A stretch of 64,000 bases of DNA from Pedobacter soli (GCF_900101435.1 NZ_FMZH01000001.1:744001-808000), one strand, 5' to 3'. Positions 36,695 through 45,929 are shown, numbered from the stretch's first letter. Program-made: numbers and translations. The notes: generated by a model not told the origin, from the sequence alone.

Positions 36695-37165
36695 AACCAA
36701 GCAAAATGAAAAAAAAAGTAGGCGACATTATTAACGAATTATTTGGTTTATTGCCGTATATGTATTAAATTTGTTTTTATAAAGAGGTAATAATAAGAGT
36801 CTTGTGGTTACATATTCTGAGGCCGTGACACAAGACAGCAGATTAATACCCATATCTATGTGTAGATGTATATATTTGTACATCGAAATAGGTGTGGGGC
36901 TGCTGTAATTCCATGTCACATAAGGCCTCAGAAACTTTACTGTAATCATGGTTTGCAGTCCCACATTTATTATGATGTTGGGCTACCAAAGACTCGTATC
37001 AACCATACGAGCATGAAAAGAAAAAACAACCCGGCAACCCTCCACACACCGTTCCCACCGATCAATGGCACTGCCTTGTTCTTTCCTTTCCACACACCAA
37101 AACCCACCCCCTTCTACCCTTTCAACAGGCTTTACGCTCTCAAGCCCAAAAACCCCATCTAGCTT

Positions 37166-37234
37166 TGGCATAGTTCTGCCCCTCCGTCTGCAACAGGTTC
37201 TTTAATAATGTAACTGAGGGGCAGACCTATGCCA
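37166..37234. repeat. Long 19-bp inverted repeat upstream of the susC gene
   Basis: TGGCATAGTTCTGCCCCTC (37166-37184) and its partner (37216-37234) pair over 19 positions with a single G.T-type exception, around a 31-base loop. It lies ~190 bp upstream of the SusC start. It may be an attenuator or operator, or the remnant of a small mobile sequence. The rest of the 36735-37422 gap shows a second short hairpin (CTCGTAT...ATACGAG near 36992) and no supported gene. Confidence 0.6.
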
Positions 37235-37422
37235 TGACATTACCATTAAATCAACCGAAACCCTATCACCAACCCAACTAACTAAAAGAAATAAAACATA
37301 CTGCTAGCAAACCCCACAACCAGGCGGGAAGCCATGACTATCGGTTAATGGTTATTTCAAGCATGGCCCCGTCCTGGTTTATAAATACCGGCAGCAGTCC
37401 CATCAACTAACCATATAACCAA

Positions 37423-40395
37423 ATGAACAAAGCAATAATATTTATTGTCCTGGCCGCGCTTTGCCCAAACTTTAAGTTAAGCGCCCAGACCACCACCCAG
37501 ATCACCGGACGCGTCGTCACCGAAAGCGATGGCAAAGCCCTGCCCGGCGCCACCATCAGCATCAAAAACTCCAGCACTGCCGTGCAATCTTCATCGGACG
37601 GCACATTCACCATCCACACAAAAACCACAGGCGGAACCCTTAGCATCACCTATACAGGCTACCGTACAAAGGAAATCACTTTCAACGGCAGCCAAAAAAA
37701 CCTGGAAATCAAAATGCAGGAAAGCACAAACTCCTTTGACGACATCCAAGTCATCGGATATGGCAAAACCACCAAAAAACTCAACACCGGATCGGTTTCC
37801 TCCATCAGTGCCGAACAGATCGAGCAGCAGCCCGTCACCAATGTCCTTTCCGCACTCTCGGGCAGGATGCCCGGCGTATTCATCCAGACCACCAACGGCC
37901 TTCCCGGCGGAAATATTTCCGTCCAGATCCGCGGAAAAGGCTCCCTCGCCGCAGGCACCGACCCACTGTACATTATTGACGGCGTACCCTACGACGGCGC
38001 TCCTGTAGGAAAGGGAAATACTGACGTACTGAACATTGCGGGCGCCGTCAGCCCCTTAAATAACATCAGCCCCGCGGATATTGAAAGCATCAGCATACTC
38101 AAAGACGCAGATGCCACCTCCATCTACGGCAGCCGCGGCGCAAACGGTGTAGTCATCATCACCACCAAAAAAGCAGCCTCCGGCCCCACCAGGTTTGAGC
38201 TGAACATCCAGCAGGGAGCAAGCACGGTAAGTGCAAGGCCCAAACTGATCGACCTCCAGGATTACCTTTCCATGCGCAGGGCCGCATTCGCCAACGACGG
38301 GCTTATCCCTTCCTCCGATCCGACCTCAGCAAACTATGCACCAGACCTCACCATCTGGAGCCAGACCCAGCAGACCGACTGGGTAGACTACATTTTCGGC
38401 CATACCGCTAATTCGACCAACCTCCAGACCAAAATCTCGGGAGGCAAAGGAAACACCACCTTTTCGGTAAGCGGGAATTTCCGAAGTGAAGGCACCGTGC
38501 TTCCAGGCAATAACAGTTACCTACGCGGCGGGATGAGCGCACAGATCCAGCACCTTTCAGAAGACCAAAAATTCTCCATCAGGGCCATCAGCCAGCTCAG
38601 CAGGCAGAACAGCGATCTGAGCAACATCGTGAGCAACCTGGACAGAAGTTACCTGACCGCCCCGAATTACCCCTTTTATTCTCCCGACGGATCGGTAAAC
38701 TGGTATGCAGGCAACCTGCTGGCAGAAATCAATGCAAGAAGCAAAAACGCGACCGACAACAGCATCACCAGCCTTGACCTCTCCTACCGGATCCTCCCTT
38801 CGCTATCGTTCAGGGTCAACTCCGGCTACACCCGGACCAGTTATGACCAAAAATTTATTTCACCCAGCTCATCCTTGCAACCCGGCATCCTCAACAGCAC
38901 CAATTTCAGTTTTACCGGAACGCAGTCCTTTATCTCCGAACCCCAGTTGGATTATAACCTGCGACTTGGCAAACATAAATTTTCTTTCCTTCTAGGCGGC
39001 ACCTATCAGATGAAAAGCAGCGAACGCAGGTCCATCATCGCCCGCGGTTACACCCTTGAAAGCCTCATGGAAAACCCCGGATCTGCAGCAACCGTTACCG
39101 CAACAGGAACCAGTACCAATTACCGCTACGCCTCCCTGTTCGGCCGGGTCACCTACAATCTGATGGACAGCTATATCATCAACCTTACCCTGCGCCGTGA
39201 TGGTTCATCACGCTTCGGCCCGGGAAACCGCTTTGGCAATTTCGGCTCCGCCGGGGCCAGCTGGATCTTCAGCAACCTTTCCTGGATGAAAAAAAACATG
39301 CCCGTGCTTTCCTTTGGTAAGATCAGGGCAAGTTATGGCAGCAGCGGCAACGACCAGATCCCAGACTATGGTTACCTGTCCACCTACAGCAGCCCGGGTT
39401 CCATCGTTTACCAAGGCATACCGGTAATCCGGCCCAGCCGGATCAGCAATGCGGACTTCAAATGGGAAAATACCCGCAAACTGGACCTCGGCGTGGAACT
39501 TGCCTTTTTTAAGGATGCCTTGAGCCTCACCGCAGATTATTATCTTTCCAGGAGTTCAGACCAGCTGGTCAGTTATGCCATACCGCAGATCAGTGGCTTC
39601 AGCAGCTACCAGGCCAACCTCCCGGCAGTGATCGAAAACAGCGGATGGGAATTCGGCATCAGCTCCAGCAATTTCAAGGGAAAACATTTTACCTGGACGA
39701 GTTCCCTTAACCTGACCATCCCCAGAAACATCCTGAAATCCTTTGAAAACTTCGAGAATTCCAGTTACGCTTCCATCTACGAAATCGGCTACGACATCAG
39801 CCGCATCCGGGGGTACCGCTCACTGGGGATCGATCCTGCCACGGGCAAAACCCGTTACGCCGGCCAGAACGGCGAGGTTTCTGCAACCCCCTATTTCAAC
39901 TATACCATCGGCAGGTCTGCACCAGACTTTTATGGCGGCCTTGGCAACAGCATGAGGTGGAACAGTTTTGAATTCAGCCTGCTCCTGCAGTTTGTCAGAC
40001 AGCAGTCCAAAGGCGGACTGATCCGCAACCCCGGGGGAAGTGGGGCCTTCAATGAATTTGACCTGCCTGTCTGGTCGCAGGCAAACCCTGGAGCTACCGT
40101 TCCGCCACCTTCCACCCAATTCGATTTTTATTATGGACAATCCTCTGCCAATATTTTTGATACTTCCTATCTGCGGATCAAAAACGCTGCCCTCGCTTAC
40201 CACCTTCCGGAAAAACTGGCAAAAAAACTGGGCCTTGGCAACCTGAAAGTATTTGCAGAAGGACAGAACCTCTATACCTTCTGGAAACGCAATTCCGGCG
40301 TCATTGATCCTGAATCAGGTGCACTTTCCTCAACAAGCGGAAAAAACATCCCCCCATTGAAAACATTTGTCCTGGGCCTTCAACTTAACCTATAA
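37423..40395 (+). CDS. SusC/RagA-family TonB-dependent outer-membrane transporter
   Basis: The 990-residue protein has a signal peptide (IIFIVLAALCPNFKLSAQ), then an N-terminal carboxypeptidase-regulatory-like domain (ITGRVVTESDGKALPGATISIKN). A TonB-box/plug region follows, with VIGYGKTTKKLNTGSVSSISAEQIEQQPVTNVLSALSGRMPGV and the typical DPLYIIDGVPYD and SIYGSRGANGVVIITTKK motifs. The rest is a beta-barrel. It moves a nutrient across the outer membrane with the adjacent SusD lipoprotein, which follows by 5 bp. No glycosidase or other degradative gene is nearby, so the substrate is unknown; the thioredoxin partner suggests peptides or metallo-ligands, but this is a guess. Confidence 0.93.
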   Translation: MNKAIIFIVLAALCPNFKLSAQTTTQITGRVVTESDGKALPGATISIKNSSTAVQSSSDGTFTIHTKTTGGTLSITYTGYRTKEITFNGSQKNLEIKMQESTNSFDDIQVIGYGKTTKKLNTGSVSSISAEQIEQQPVTNVLSALSGRMPGVFIQTTNGLPGGNISVQIRGKGSLAAGTDPLYIIDGVPYDGAPVGKGNTDVLNIAGAVSPLNNISPADIESISILKDADATSIYGSRGANGVVIITTKKAASGPTRFELNIQQGASTVSARPKLIDLQDYLSMRRAAFANDGLIPSSDPTSANYAPDLTIWSQTQQTDWVDYIFGHTANSTNLQTKISGGKGNTTFSVSGNFRSEGTVLPGNNSYLRGGMSAQIQHLSEDQKFSIRAISQLSRQNSDLSNIVSNLDRSYLTAPNYPFYSPDGSVNWYAGNLLAEINARSKNATDNSITSLDLSYRILPSLSFRVNSGYTRTSYDQKFISPSSSLQPGILNSTNFSFTGTQSFISEPQLDYNLRLGKHKFSFLLGGTYQMKSSERRSIIARGYTLESLMENPGSAATVTATGTSTNYRYASLFGRVTYNLMDSYIINLTLRRDGSSRFGPGNRFGNFGSAGASWIFSNLSWMKKNMPVLSFGKIRASYGSSGNDQIPDYGYLSTYSSPGSIVYQGIPVIRPSRISNADFKWENTRKLDLGVELAFFKDALSLTADYYLSRSSDQLVSYAIPQISGFSSYQANLPAVIENSGWEFGISSSNFKGKHFTWTSSLNLTIPRNILKSFENFENSSYASIYEIGYDISRIRGYRSLGIDPATGKTRYAGQNGEVSATPYFNYTIGRSAPDFYGGLGNSMRWNSFEFSLLLQFVRQQSKGGLIRNPGGSGAFNEFDLPVWSQANPGATVPPPSTQFDFYYGQSSANIFDTSYLRIKNAALAYHLPEKLAKKLGLGNLKVFAEGQNLYTFWKRNSGVIDPESGALSSTSGKNIPPLKTFVLGLQLNL

Positions 40396-40400
40396 ACATC

Positions 40401-41771
40401 ATGAAAAATCATATCAGAAATTCGGCCACATGGCTGGCCCTAAGCGCAGCGCTAGCCCTGTCCTGCAATAAGCTTATTGAAATCCCCGCCGCCAAAGACC
40501 AGATCGAAAACGGGGTGGTATTCTCGGACAGCACCATCACCTCCACAGCACTATTGGGGGCCTATTATACCATGGGTACCGTTCACAGCAGCATGAAGTA
40601 TGTCAGCCTCTATGCCGATGAATATGCAGCTACATCTGCAACCACTACCAATGCCGAATACGCCAATAGCCAGCTGCTGAGTACCAATACCAATAATGCT
40701 TCGCTATGGAGCAGCCTGTATTCGGTCATCTACCAGTGCAACAGCATACTGGAAGGCACCGGTCAATCCTCTCCGATCTCTCCGCTGGCCAAAAAGCAGC
40801 TAAGGGGAGAAGCAAAGTTCCTCCGTGCCTTTGCCTATTTTAACCTGGTGGGCTTCTATGACCATATCCCGCTGATCCTGGGAACTGAGGTCACCGCAAA
40901 CCGGAGCGCAGCACAGGCCAGCTCCGCAGCTGTCTTTTCCCAAATGGTACAGGACCTGAACGAGAGTGAACAGGAATTAAGCCCCGCCTATGCCGGCGCA
41001 GGCAGGGTCCGCGCCAATTCTTTCTGTGCCTCCGCACTACTCGCCCGGATCCATCTTTTCCAGCAAAACTGGCAGGCAGCAGCCGAGGCCGCCTCAAGGG
41101 TGATCAACAGTGGACTATATAATACCAAAGATGTAAAACCCGAAAACGTCTTTTTAGCAGGGAGCGCAGAAACTATCCTCCAGCTCTGGATGATCAACGG
41201 ATTTTTGACAGATGCCGCGCAGCTCATCCCGGCCTCCGCTACACTCATACCAGCCTATCCCATAAGGACTGGCTTATACAGTGCCCTGGAAAACACTGAC
41301 CTGCGAAAAACCAGATGGATAAGCACCAACACCGTCACCAGCGGGGGCCAGACCACAACCTACCCCTACCCGGCCAAATACAAAGCCCGTGCAGCAGGCA
41401 GTCCAAACCCGGAATTTGTCATGGCTTTAAGGATGGGGGAACAATACCTGATCCGCGCAGAGGCCCTGGCAAAACTCATGCAGCTGCCAGGCTCGATAGC
41501 TGACATCAACCTGATCAGGGCCCGGGCCGGTCTAAGCGCTCTGGGAAGCAGTCTCGACCAGGAAGGGTGCCTAGCTGCCATTGCCGATCAGCGCAGGATC
41601 GAGCTATATGGAGAATGGGGACTCCGTTTTCTGGACCTGAAGCGAAACAGTCTGCTCGATGTAACCCTGGGCATTTTGAAACCGAACTGGAAAACGACCG
41701 CAAAGGCTTTCCCCATCCCAAACAACGAAATTATTTATAATCGCAACCTCATACAGAACGATGGCTATTAA
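40401..41771 (+). CDS. SusD/RagB-family nutrient-binding lipoprotein
   Basis: A lipoprotein signal (WLALSAALALSC) leads into a TPR-rich SusD fold: LLGAYYTMGTVHSSMKYVSLYADEYAATSA, KKQLRGEAKFLRAFAYFNLVGFYDHIPLIL, and the C-terminal QYLIRAEALAKLMQLPGSIADINLIRARAGL and RRIELYGEWGLRFLDLKR. It sits as a lid on the SusC barrel. It overlaps the next gene by 11 bp, indicating one transcript and coupled translation. Confidence 0.93.
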   Translation: MKNHIRNSATWLALSAALALSCNKLIEIPAAKDQIENGVVFSDSTITSTALLGAYYTMGTVHSSMKYVSLYADEYAATSATTTNAEYANSQLLSTNTNNASLWSSLYSVIYQCNSILEGTGQSSPISPLAKKQLRGEAKFLRAFAYFNLVGFYDHIPLILGTEVTANRSAAQASSAAVFSQMVQDLNESEQELSPAYAGAGRVRANSFCASALLARIHLFQQNWQAAAEAASRVINSGLYNTKDVKPENVFLAGSAETILQLWMINGFLTDAAQLIPASATLIPAYPIRTGLYSALENTDLRKTRWISTNTVTSGGQTTTYPYPAKYKARAAGSPNPEFVMALRMGEQYLIRAEALAKLMQLPGSIADINLIRARAGLSALGSSLDQEGCLAAIADQRRIELYGEWGLRFLDLKRNSLLDVTLGILKPNWKTTAKAFPIPNNEIIYNRNLIQNDGY

Positions 41772-43107
41772 GAAACTGATCCCCTTTTTCATTTTATTCC
41801 TGACTGATCCCTTCAGCGGATCGGGCCAGCAGAAAACAGTTCCCCTGAAGATCGGAGACCGATTGACTGACCTGGAATTTACAGCCCATTCCGGTCGCAG
41901 GATAAACATACAGGAGCTTTACACAAGGGGCCCACTGATCATTGATTTCTGGGCAACATGGTGTGTACCCTGCCTAAAGGAGATCAGGTATACTGATTCG
42001 CTCAGCCGCAAATTTCCTGGCCGTTTCAGCGTGCTGCTGGTAAGCATGCAGGACAGGGAAAACATAAAAGCGTTTTTGGACCGGCCCGCCAATAAGGACC
42101 TGATCCATCTGGCCCCCAATATGCTTAGCGGAGATACTCTTTTCAACCAACTATTCCCGCACCGGTCCATCCCGCACAATATCTGGATCGATACCCAGGG
42201 TACCGTACGCGCAGTTACCGGCAGCGAAGATATCACGGAAAAGAACATCCTGGATTTTGCAGCTAACCTACCGATGTTAAAGGTCAGGGGGAAAAAAGAA
42301 AATCTGGATTTTAAACGGGGGGAACCATTCCACCTGGGGGACTCGACCTTCACCTACCGGTCGATTGTCTCCCCTTATATCGAAGGCCTGCCGTCAGGGC
42401 AGCTCAGCTCCCAAAAGGGTGAGCGGAGGGAATATTTCCAGTATAACCAGAACCTGTTGCAGGCGCTATGGGCAGCCTATAGCGGGTTTAATCCTGGTAT
42501 CAGGTGGGAAATGGTCGTACTGTCTACCCGGGATTCTTCCCGTTACATGAGCCCGAAACTCCATGACCGGGCATTCCTAAAGAAATACGGCTACGAAGAC
42601 AGAAAAGCATGGGAAGAAAAAAACCTTTTCTGCTACGCACTCACACTGCCAAAGCCCGTTCCGGATGCTATTTTCTCTTCTTACATTTTCAGCGATATGG
42701 AGCGGCAGTTTCGGATCAAAACAACGATCAGCGAACGTAATATCCACTGCGTGGTGGTTACCTCAGGTCAAAAGAGACCTAAAAAAAGTCTGGATAGGCA
42801 CCGGAAACCAGAAATCACCTTCACCCCGGAACGCAGGTTGATCGTTAAAAATTCCACACTGACCGAACTGCTGGACTTTCTGTTCAGGCGTTTGCCCCCT
42901 GAGCGGCTACCGTACCCTTTTAATGACCGGAGCGGCTATCCCGAAGACTTCCGCTTTGACCTTGAGGAGGATTATTCCAAAGAACCCGAGGTACTCAAAA
43001 ACGGAATGACAGCTGAAATATTTTTCAGGCGGCTCAGCCATTATGGCTTAAACTTCACCGCAGAGATTGTACCTTATCCTGTTCTGGTCATCAGCGACCC
43101 TGAATAA
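41761..43107 (+). CDS. Thioredoxin/TlpA-like protein with unknown C-terminal domain
   Basis: A signal peptide (IPFFILFLTDPFSGSGQ) precedes a TlpA-type redoxin domain with the active site IDFWATWCVPCLKEI and RKFPGRFSVLLVSMQDRENIKAFLD. The last ~250 residues have no recognised family and end with ELLDFLFRRLPPERLPYPFND and HYGLNFTAEIVPYPVLVIS. The typical Sphingobacteriaceae pattern is SusC-SusD-redoxin, in which the redoxin may maintain thiols of the transporter or its cargo in the periplasm. It overlaps SusD and ends at a strong terminator. Confidence 0.8.
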   Translation: MAIKKLIPFFILFLTDPFSGSGQQKTVPLKIGDRLTDLEFTAHSGRRINIQELYTRGPLIIDFWATWCVPCLKEIRYTDSLSRKFPGRFSVLLVSMQDRENIKAFLDRPANKDLIHLAPNMLSGDTLFNQLFPHRSIPHNIWIDTQGTVRAVTGSEDITEKNILDFAANLPMLKVRGKKENLDFKRGEPFHLGDSTFTYRSIVSPYIEGLPSGQLSSQKGERREYFQYNQNLLQALWAAYSGFNPGIRWEMVVLSTRDSSRYMSPKLHDRAFLKKYGYEDRKAWEEKNLFCYALTLPKPVPDAIFSSYIFSDMERQFRIKTTISERNIHCVVVTSGQKRPKKSLDRHRKPEITFTPERRLIVKNSTLTELLDFLFRRLPPERLPYPFNDRSGYPEDFRFDLEEDYSKEPEVLKNGMTAEIFFRRLSHYGLNFTAEIVPYPVLVISDPE

Positions 43108-43110
43108 AAA

Positions 43111-43140
43111 ATAACCCCGGCCTTTTCCGGCCGGGGTTAT
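43111..43140. terminator. Strong bidirectional terminator
   Basis: ATAACCCCGGCC (43111-43122) and GGCCGGGGTTAT (43129-43140) form a perfect 12-bp stem with a TTTTCC loop. T-runs follow on the plus side (TTTT) and, read on the minus strand, after the stem as well. It ends the SusC operon and the convergent small gene at 43160. Confidence 0.92.
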
Positions 43141-43159
43141 TTTTAGGATACAAACTAAA

Positions 43160-43441
43160 CTAGTCCACATACTTGAGTACCTGTTCAGTCTGCCCGGAAA
43201 CAATCGGTGTACCGATGGCACAGACATTCTGGTCACCTTCACATTGTTCGGCAAAGGGGCCGGTCGAATCGCCAAGCACTGCCGGACCATCAGGCGTAGT
43301 TCCATCAGGCAGATATTTCTGCCAGCTATGGGTGTTCGCTTTTTTACCGTTTAAAAATTCGGAAATGTCCGAAGCAAAAGCTCCGGTAACACTGGCCATT
43401 AATGCAATGCCCAGGATCGTGGTTTTGATGTTTGTTTTCAT
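43160..43441 (-). CDS. Small secreted protein with Cys pair (DUF6520-like)
   Basis: A signal peptide (MKTNIKTTILGIALMASVTGAFAS) is followed by ~70 residues with WQKYLPDGTTPDGP and a CEGDQNVCAIGTPIVSG segment, where two Cys could form a disulfide. This resembles the small Bacteroidetes family that is regularly encoded next to MauE/DoxX membrane proteins, as here. Assignment to DUF6520 is by recollection and should be taken as likely rather than certain. Its function is unknown. Confidence 0.65.
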   Translation of the reverse strand: MKTNIKTTILGIALMASVTGAFASDISEFLNGKKANTHSWQKYLPDGTTPDGPAVLGDSTGPFAEQCEGDQNVCAIGTPIVSGQTEQVLKYVD

Positions 43442-43499
43442 CTTGTTTAAAATTTAAGGATTTGAAAATTGGTTATTTATATATACTCCGCGGTGAATA

Positions 43500-43946
43500 T
43501 CATTTTGGAAAAGCACGTCCCCATAAAAAAGGCCATAGGGAAACCAGCATAAAAAACAGGTTAAAAAACAGATGCTGTCTCCATCCGAGCTTTGATATCA
43601 GCCCACCACAGGTGCATGGGAGCCTGAGTCCGGAAAAGAGCATTAACGAAATATAGACCGTAAATGACAGCAGCAGAAAAAATGACAACCAGTGCGCAGT
43701 CTTCCTGAAACGTTCGGTAAATAGTAGGCAGACCAGGCTTAGCTCAACAAGCGGTACTACGAACCCGATCAGCGGAGCAAGGTCCTTAATCAGGGGAACC
43801 GGGGCCAGCTCCATCTGCGCTACGAACCGGTGATAGTCTGCAAGCTTTGAAAAACCTGCGTAAGCCCAAAGGACTAACAGCATTACAACTGGGAGTAAGC
43901 TGAGCAGTTCAATGCTGCTGAATTTGAATTTGTATCCGCTGTACAT
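43500..43946 (-). CDS. MauE/DoxX-type membrane protein
   Basis: The ATG at 43946 gives a ~148-residue polytopic protein with four helices (LLPVVMLLVLWAYAGFSKL, DLAPLIGFVVPLVELSLVCLLF, SFFLLLSFTVYISLMLFS, LFFNLFFMLVSLWPFLWG). CTCGG (Cys-x-Cys) in a loop matches the MauE-like redox-associated family. It lies directly upstream of the small Cys-containing secreted protein, on the same strand, and could assist thiol-disulfide handling of that protein. Confidence 0.75.
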   Translation of the reverse strand: MYSGYKFKFSSIELLSLLPVVMLLVLWAYAGFSKLADYHRFVAQMELAPVPLIKDLAPLIGFVVPLVELSLVCLLFTERFRKTAHWLSFFLLLSFTVYISLMLFSGLRLPCTCGGLISKLGWRQHLFFNLFFMLVSLWPFLWGRAFPK

Positions 43947-44075
43947 AAGCACATGCTTTCCCTTTTATAGTTTCAGTCTGGAAAGCCCGGTACCAAGTTC
44001 GCAACACATCTGTTCATAACCGGCAGGTTTTTACCGCGAAACACCGCGGCAAATACCGCCTTTTAACTATTGTAT

Positions 44076-44663
44076 TCAAAGGCCCTTCAAAAACCTGTGG
44101 ATACCATGGTCCTTGATCCCCAGGAAAGATGCGATATCCTTTGCCCTTGCAATCAGGAACACCGCTTTATGGTCATGGTAAAATCTGCTGACCATTTCCG
44201 CATGCCTTAAATTGACCAGCTCCGATACATGCACAGCCCTGGCAGCCCCGTTCCGGTAACGGATCTTTTCAGTAATCATGGCAAGCTCTCCAAAATCCCG
44301 GATGAGCACAGTCAGTTCAGCGCGTGAAATCTCCAGCAGTACCGATCCGCCGTAGGCTTCGATATCCACCAGACTGGAAAGCCCGGCAAAAAAACCGGGA
44401 TGGGCGAATACAAAATCACCCTCATACCAGAACCAGGAGGTCCGGCCATCTAGGGTATCCGCTGAAAGACTGATCTCCCTGACCAGCCCGGCTGCTACAA
44501 ACCAGATATGCTTCTGTACTTCCCCTTCCCTGAGAATATTTTTTGGGTTATTGAAACTCCTGTAGAAGACCAAAGGCTTCAGGGCATCTGCAAATCCACC
44601 AGGTAGTGCGCAGAAACCATCGAGCACTTTTAACAGGTGCCCAAAGTGTTCATCATTGACCAT
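44076..44663 (-). CDS. Crp/Fnr-family regulator, divergent from LytTR gene
   Basis: A cNMP-binding-like barrel (NILREGEVQKHIWFVAAGLVREISL...SWFWYEGDFVFAHPGFF) is followed by a helix and a C-terminal HTH (FLIARAKDIASFLGIKDHGIHRFLKGL). The protein is short at the C-terminus, ending right after the recognition helix. It is separated from the LytTR gene by ~300 bp that hold a terminator and a repeated element. The target may be the DUF6520/MauE pair just downstream on the same strand. Confidence 0.8.
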   Translation of the reverse strand: MVNDEHFGHLLKVLDGFCALPGGFADALKPLVFYRSFNNPKNILREGEVQKHIWFVAAGLVREISLSADTLDGRTSWFWYEGDFVFAHPGFFAGLSSLVDIEAYGGSVLLEISRAELTVLIRDFGELAMITEKIRYRNGAARAVHVSELVNLRHAEMVSRFYHDHKAVFLIARAKDIASFLGIKDHGIHRFLKGL

Positions 44664-44690
44664 AACATAATAGACTAAACACCCGGCCAG

Positions 44691-44716
44691 AAAAAAAGGG
44701 AGCCAATATGGTTCCC
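44691..44716 (-). terminator. Terminator of a short minus-strand transcript
   Basis: GGGAGCC (44698-44704) and GGTTCCC (44710-44716) form a stem with one mismatch. Read on the minus strand it is followed by seven T. It lies upstream of the Crp/Fnr start, so it would end a transcript begun around 44830 (see the repeated element at 44847). That transcript has no convincing ORF and might be a small RNA or leader. Confidence 0.55.
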
Positions 44717-44846
44717 TTCCTGTATCCGAAGATCCGATTGGATCCGCTTAAAGAACGATGGCCGAAATGATCGGTTAAACATTGATTATTTCGGTATTCA
44801 AGGTATGCCCAAAAGAAGTAAAATTGTAACAATATTATAGGAAAGT

Positions 44847-44863
44847 CCCTAACCACTATATCA
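44847..44863 (-). promoter_or_regulatory. Repeated element, copy A (upstream of lytTR gene / minus transcript)
   Basis: CCCTAACCACTATATCA is identical to copy B at 45913-45929, and the flanks also match (about 26 of 32 bases). Read on the minus strand, both are followed by TATAAT-like sequence. They may be binding sites for the adjacent LytTR regulator or duplicated promoters. Confidence 0.55.
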
Positions 44864-44962
44864 CACACTTATAATTAAGGCGATAAAAGTCTCCATTTAG
44901 CACAACACCTTGATGATTTAAAAGACAATTGCGATATTGCAGGTCAGCCAAGATGACCGCCC

Positions 44963-45691
44963 ATGGAACTTATCAGTATTGCCATCGATGATGAGCCGCA
45001 CGCGCTTGCAGAAATCAGTGAACTCTTATCCATTACTCCCGGGATCACGCTGCGTGCAAAGTTTTCGAATGTAGGTGATGCCCTTACCCATCTTCAGGAG
45101 TTTGGACCGGTAGATATTGTCTATTGCGACATCAGTATGCCGCTCACCGATGGGATAGAAGGCGCCAGGATGCTAAAAGTATATTGTGACCACCTGGTTT
45201 ATACCACAGCCCACCGCAACTATGCAGAGGAAGCATTCCATGAAGGTGCATCAGGTTACCTGGTCAAACCGCTGAACCTGGAGCGGCTGATCGAAAAGGT
45301 GGAACAGCTTAAGGAAGTGCAGGAAAAAAGCAGGCGGATTGAATATGGCGAAAAGAAGTTTGCCTTTATTACCGGTAATACCAAAAACAGCTTTATCAAG
45401 GTATTTTACAGCGAGATCGTGTATTTCGAAGCCCTGCTCAACCATATCAAGATTATTACCATTAAAAATACAGAGATCACCTATGTGGGCCTTAAGCAGC
45501 TGGAAAGGGATCTGATGCGGCATCCGGACTTTATCCGGATCGGTAAGTCCCACATGATCTCAGTGAACTACCTTAAAAAGGTGGAGGGTAATATGGCGTT
45601 TATGACTAATGGGGAAAGTCTTCCCATTGGTGAAAAATACCGTAATGCCTTCACAGAAATGCTCCGCAAGGGAATGTTAAGCGGACGTTAG
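44963..45691 (+). CDS. LytTR-type response regulator
   Basis: The receiver domain shows IAIDDEPHALAEISELL, the phosphoacceptor in VYCDISMPLTDG and LVKPLN. The C-terminal LytTR DNA-binding domain shows FIKVFYSEIVYFEALLNHIKI and LERDLMRHPDFIRIGKSHMISVNYL. LytTR regulators bind short direct repeats. The kinase gene lies 240 bp downstream on the same strand. Between them, on the other strand, lies a short Thr-rich peptide gene. Confidence 0.92.
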   Translation: MELISIAIDDEPHALAEISELLSITPGITLRAKFSNVGDALTHLQEFGPVDIVYCDISMPLTDGIEGARMLKVYCDHLVYTTAHRNYAEEAFHEGASGYLVKPLNLERLIEKVEQLKEVQEKSRRIEYGEKKFAFITGNTKNSFIKVFYSEIVYFEALLNHIKIITIKNTEITYVGLKQLERDLMRHPDFIRIGKSHMISVNYLKKVEGNMAFMTNGESLPIGEKYRNAFTEMLRKGMLSGR

Positions 45692-45843
45692 GAAATAACC
45701 AGGCCACTGGTATTGGAAGTTGTGGTGAGCACGGTCGTGGGATCGGTATTGGTGGTGGGATCAGTTATGGAGACGATCCTATGATCCTTTTTTTTAAAGG
45801 TAAACACTGTTCTTTTCTGGAGTTTTTTACGAGAGTTTTTCAT
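45688..45843 (-). CDS. Small Thr-rich peptide (51 aa), candidate secreted or modified peptide
   Basis: The ATG at 45843 begins MKNSRKKLQKRTVFTFKKKD, a Lys-rich leader-like half. The second half is SITDPTTNTDPTTVLTTTSN then TSGLVIS. Bacteroidetes class I lanthipeptide-type precursors have a similar Lys-rich leader and a Ser/Thr-rich core, but there is no Cys here and no modification enzyme in the window. The TAA overlaps the LytTR stop region by four bases on the opposite strand. Repeated element B, with a TATAAT-like box, lies ~55 bp upstream on the peptide strand. It was picked by eye and may be fortuitous. Confidence 0.5.
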   Translation of the reverse strand: MKNSRKKLQKRTVFTFKKKDHRIVSITDPTTNTDPTTVLTTTSNTSGLVIS

Positions 45844-45912
45844 GGTCTATCTGGATTGATTGACCAATTTTACCCAGGGACAGCCCCTTAAACATTTTTA
45901 TTATATGACATG

Positions 45913-45929
45913 CCCTAACCACTATATCA
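45913..45929 (-). promoter_or_regulatory. Repeated element, copy B (between peptide gene and lytS-like gene)
   Basis: Second copy of CCCTAACCACTATATCA, ending one base before the ATG of the kinase gene. It is too near that start to be its promoter, so it more likely acts on the minus strand toward the peptide gene, or as a regulator site on the kinase leader. Confidence 0.55.

Noticed and set aside
36866..37162. 98-codon plus-strand frame before the susC gene
   Set aside because: Pro/Pro-Phe-rich composition without a family, no promoter logic; it overlaps a region that looks intergenic.
41761..43107. Calling the C-terminal half of the redoxin protein a secretin or STN domain
   Set aside because: The FLFRRLPPERLPYPF segment is suggestive, but no clear motif order supports it.
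43173..43457. 94-codon plus-strand frame opposite the small secreted protein
   Set aside because: It is the shadow of a gene that has a signal peptide on the other strand.
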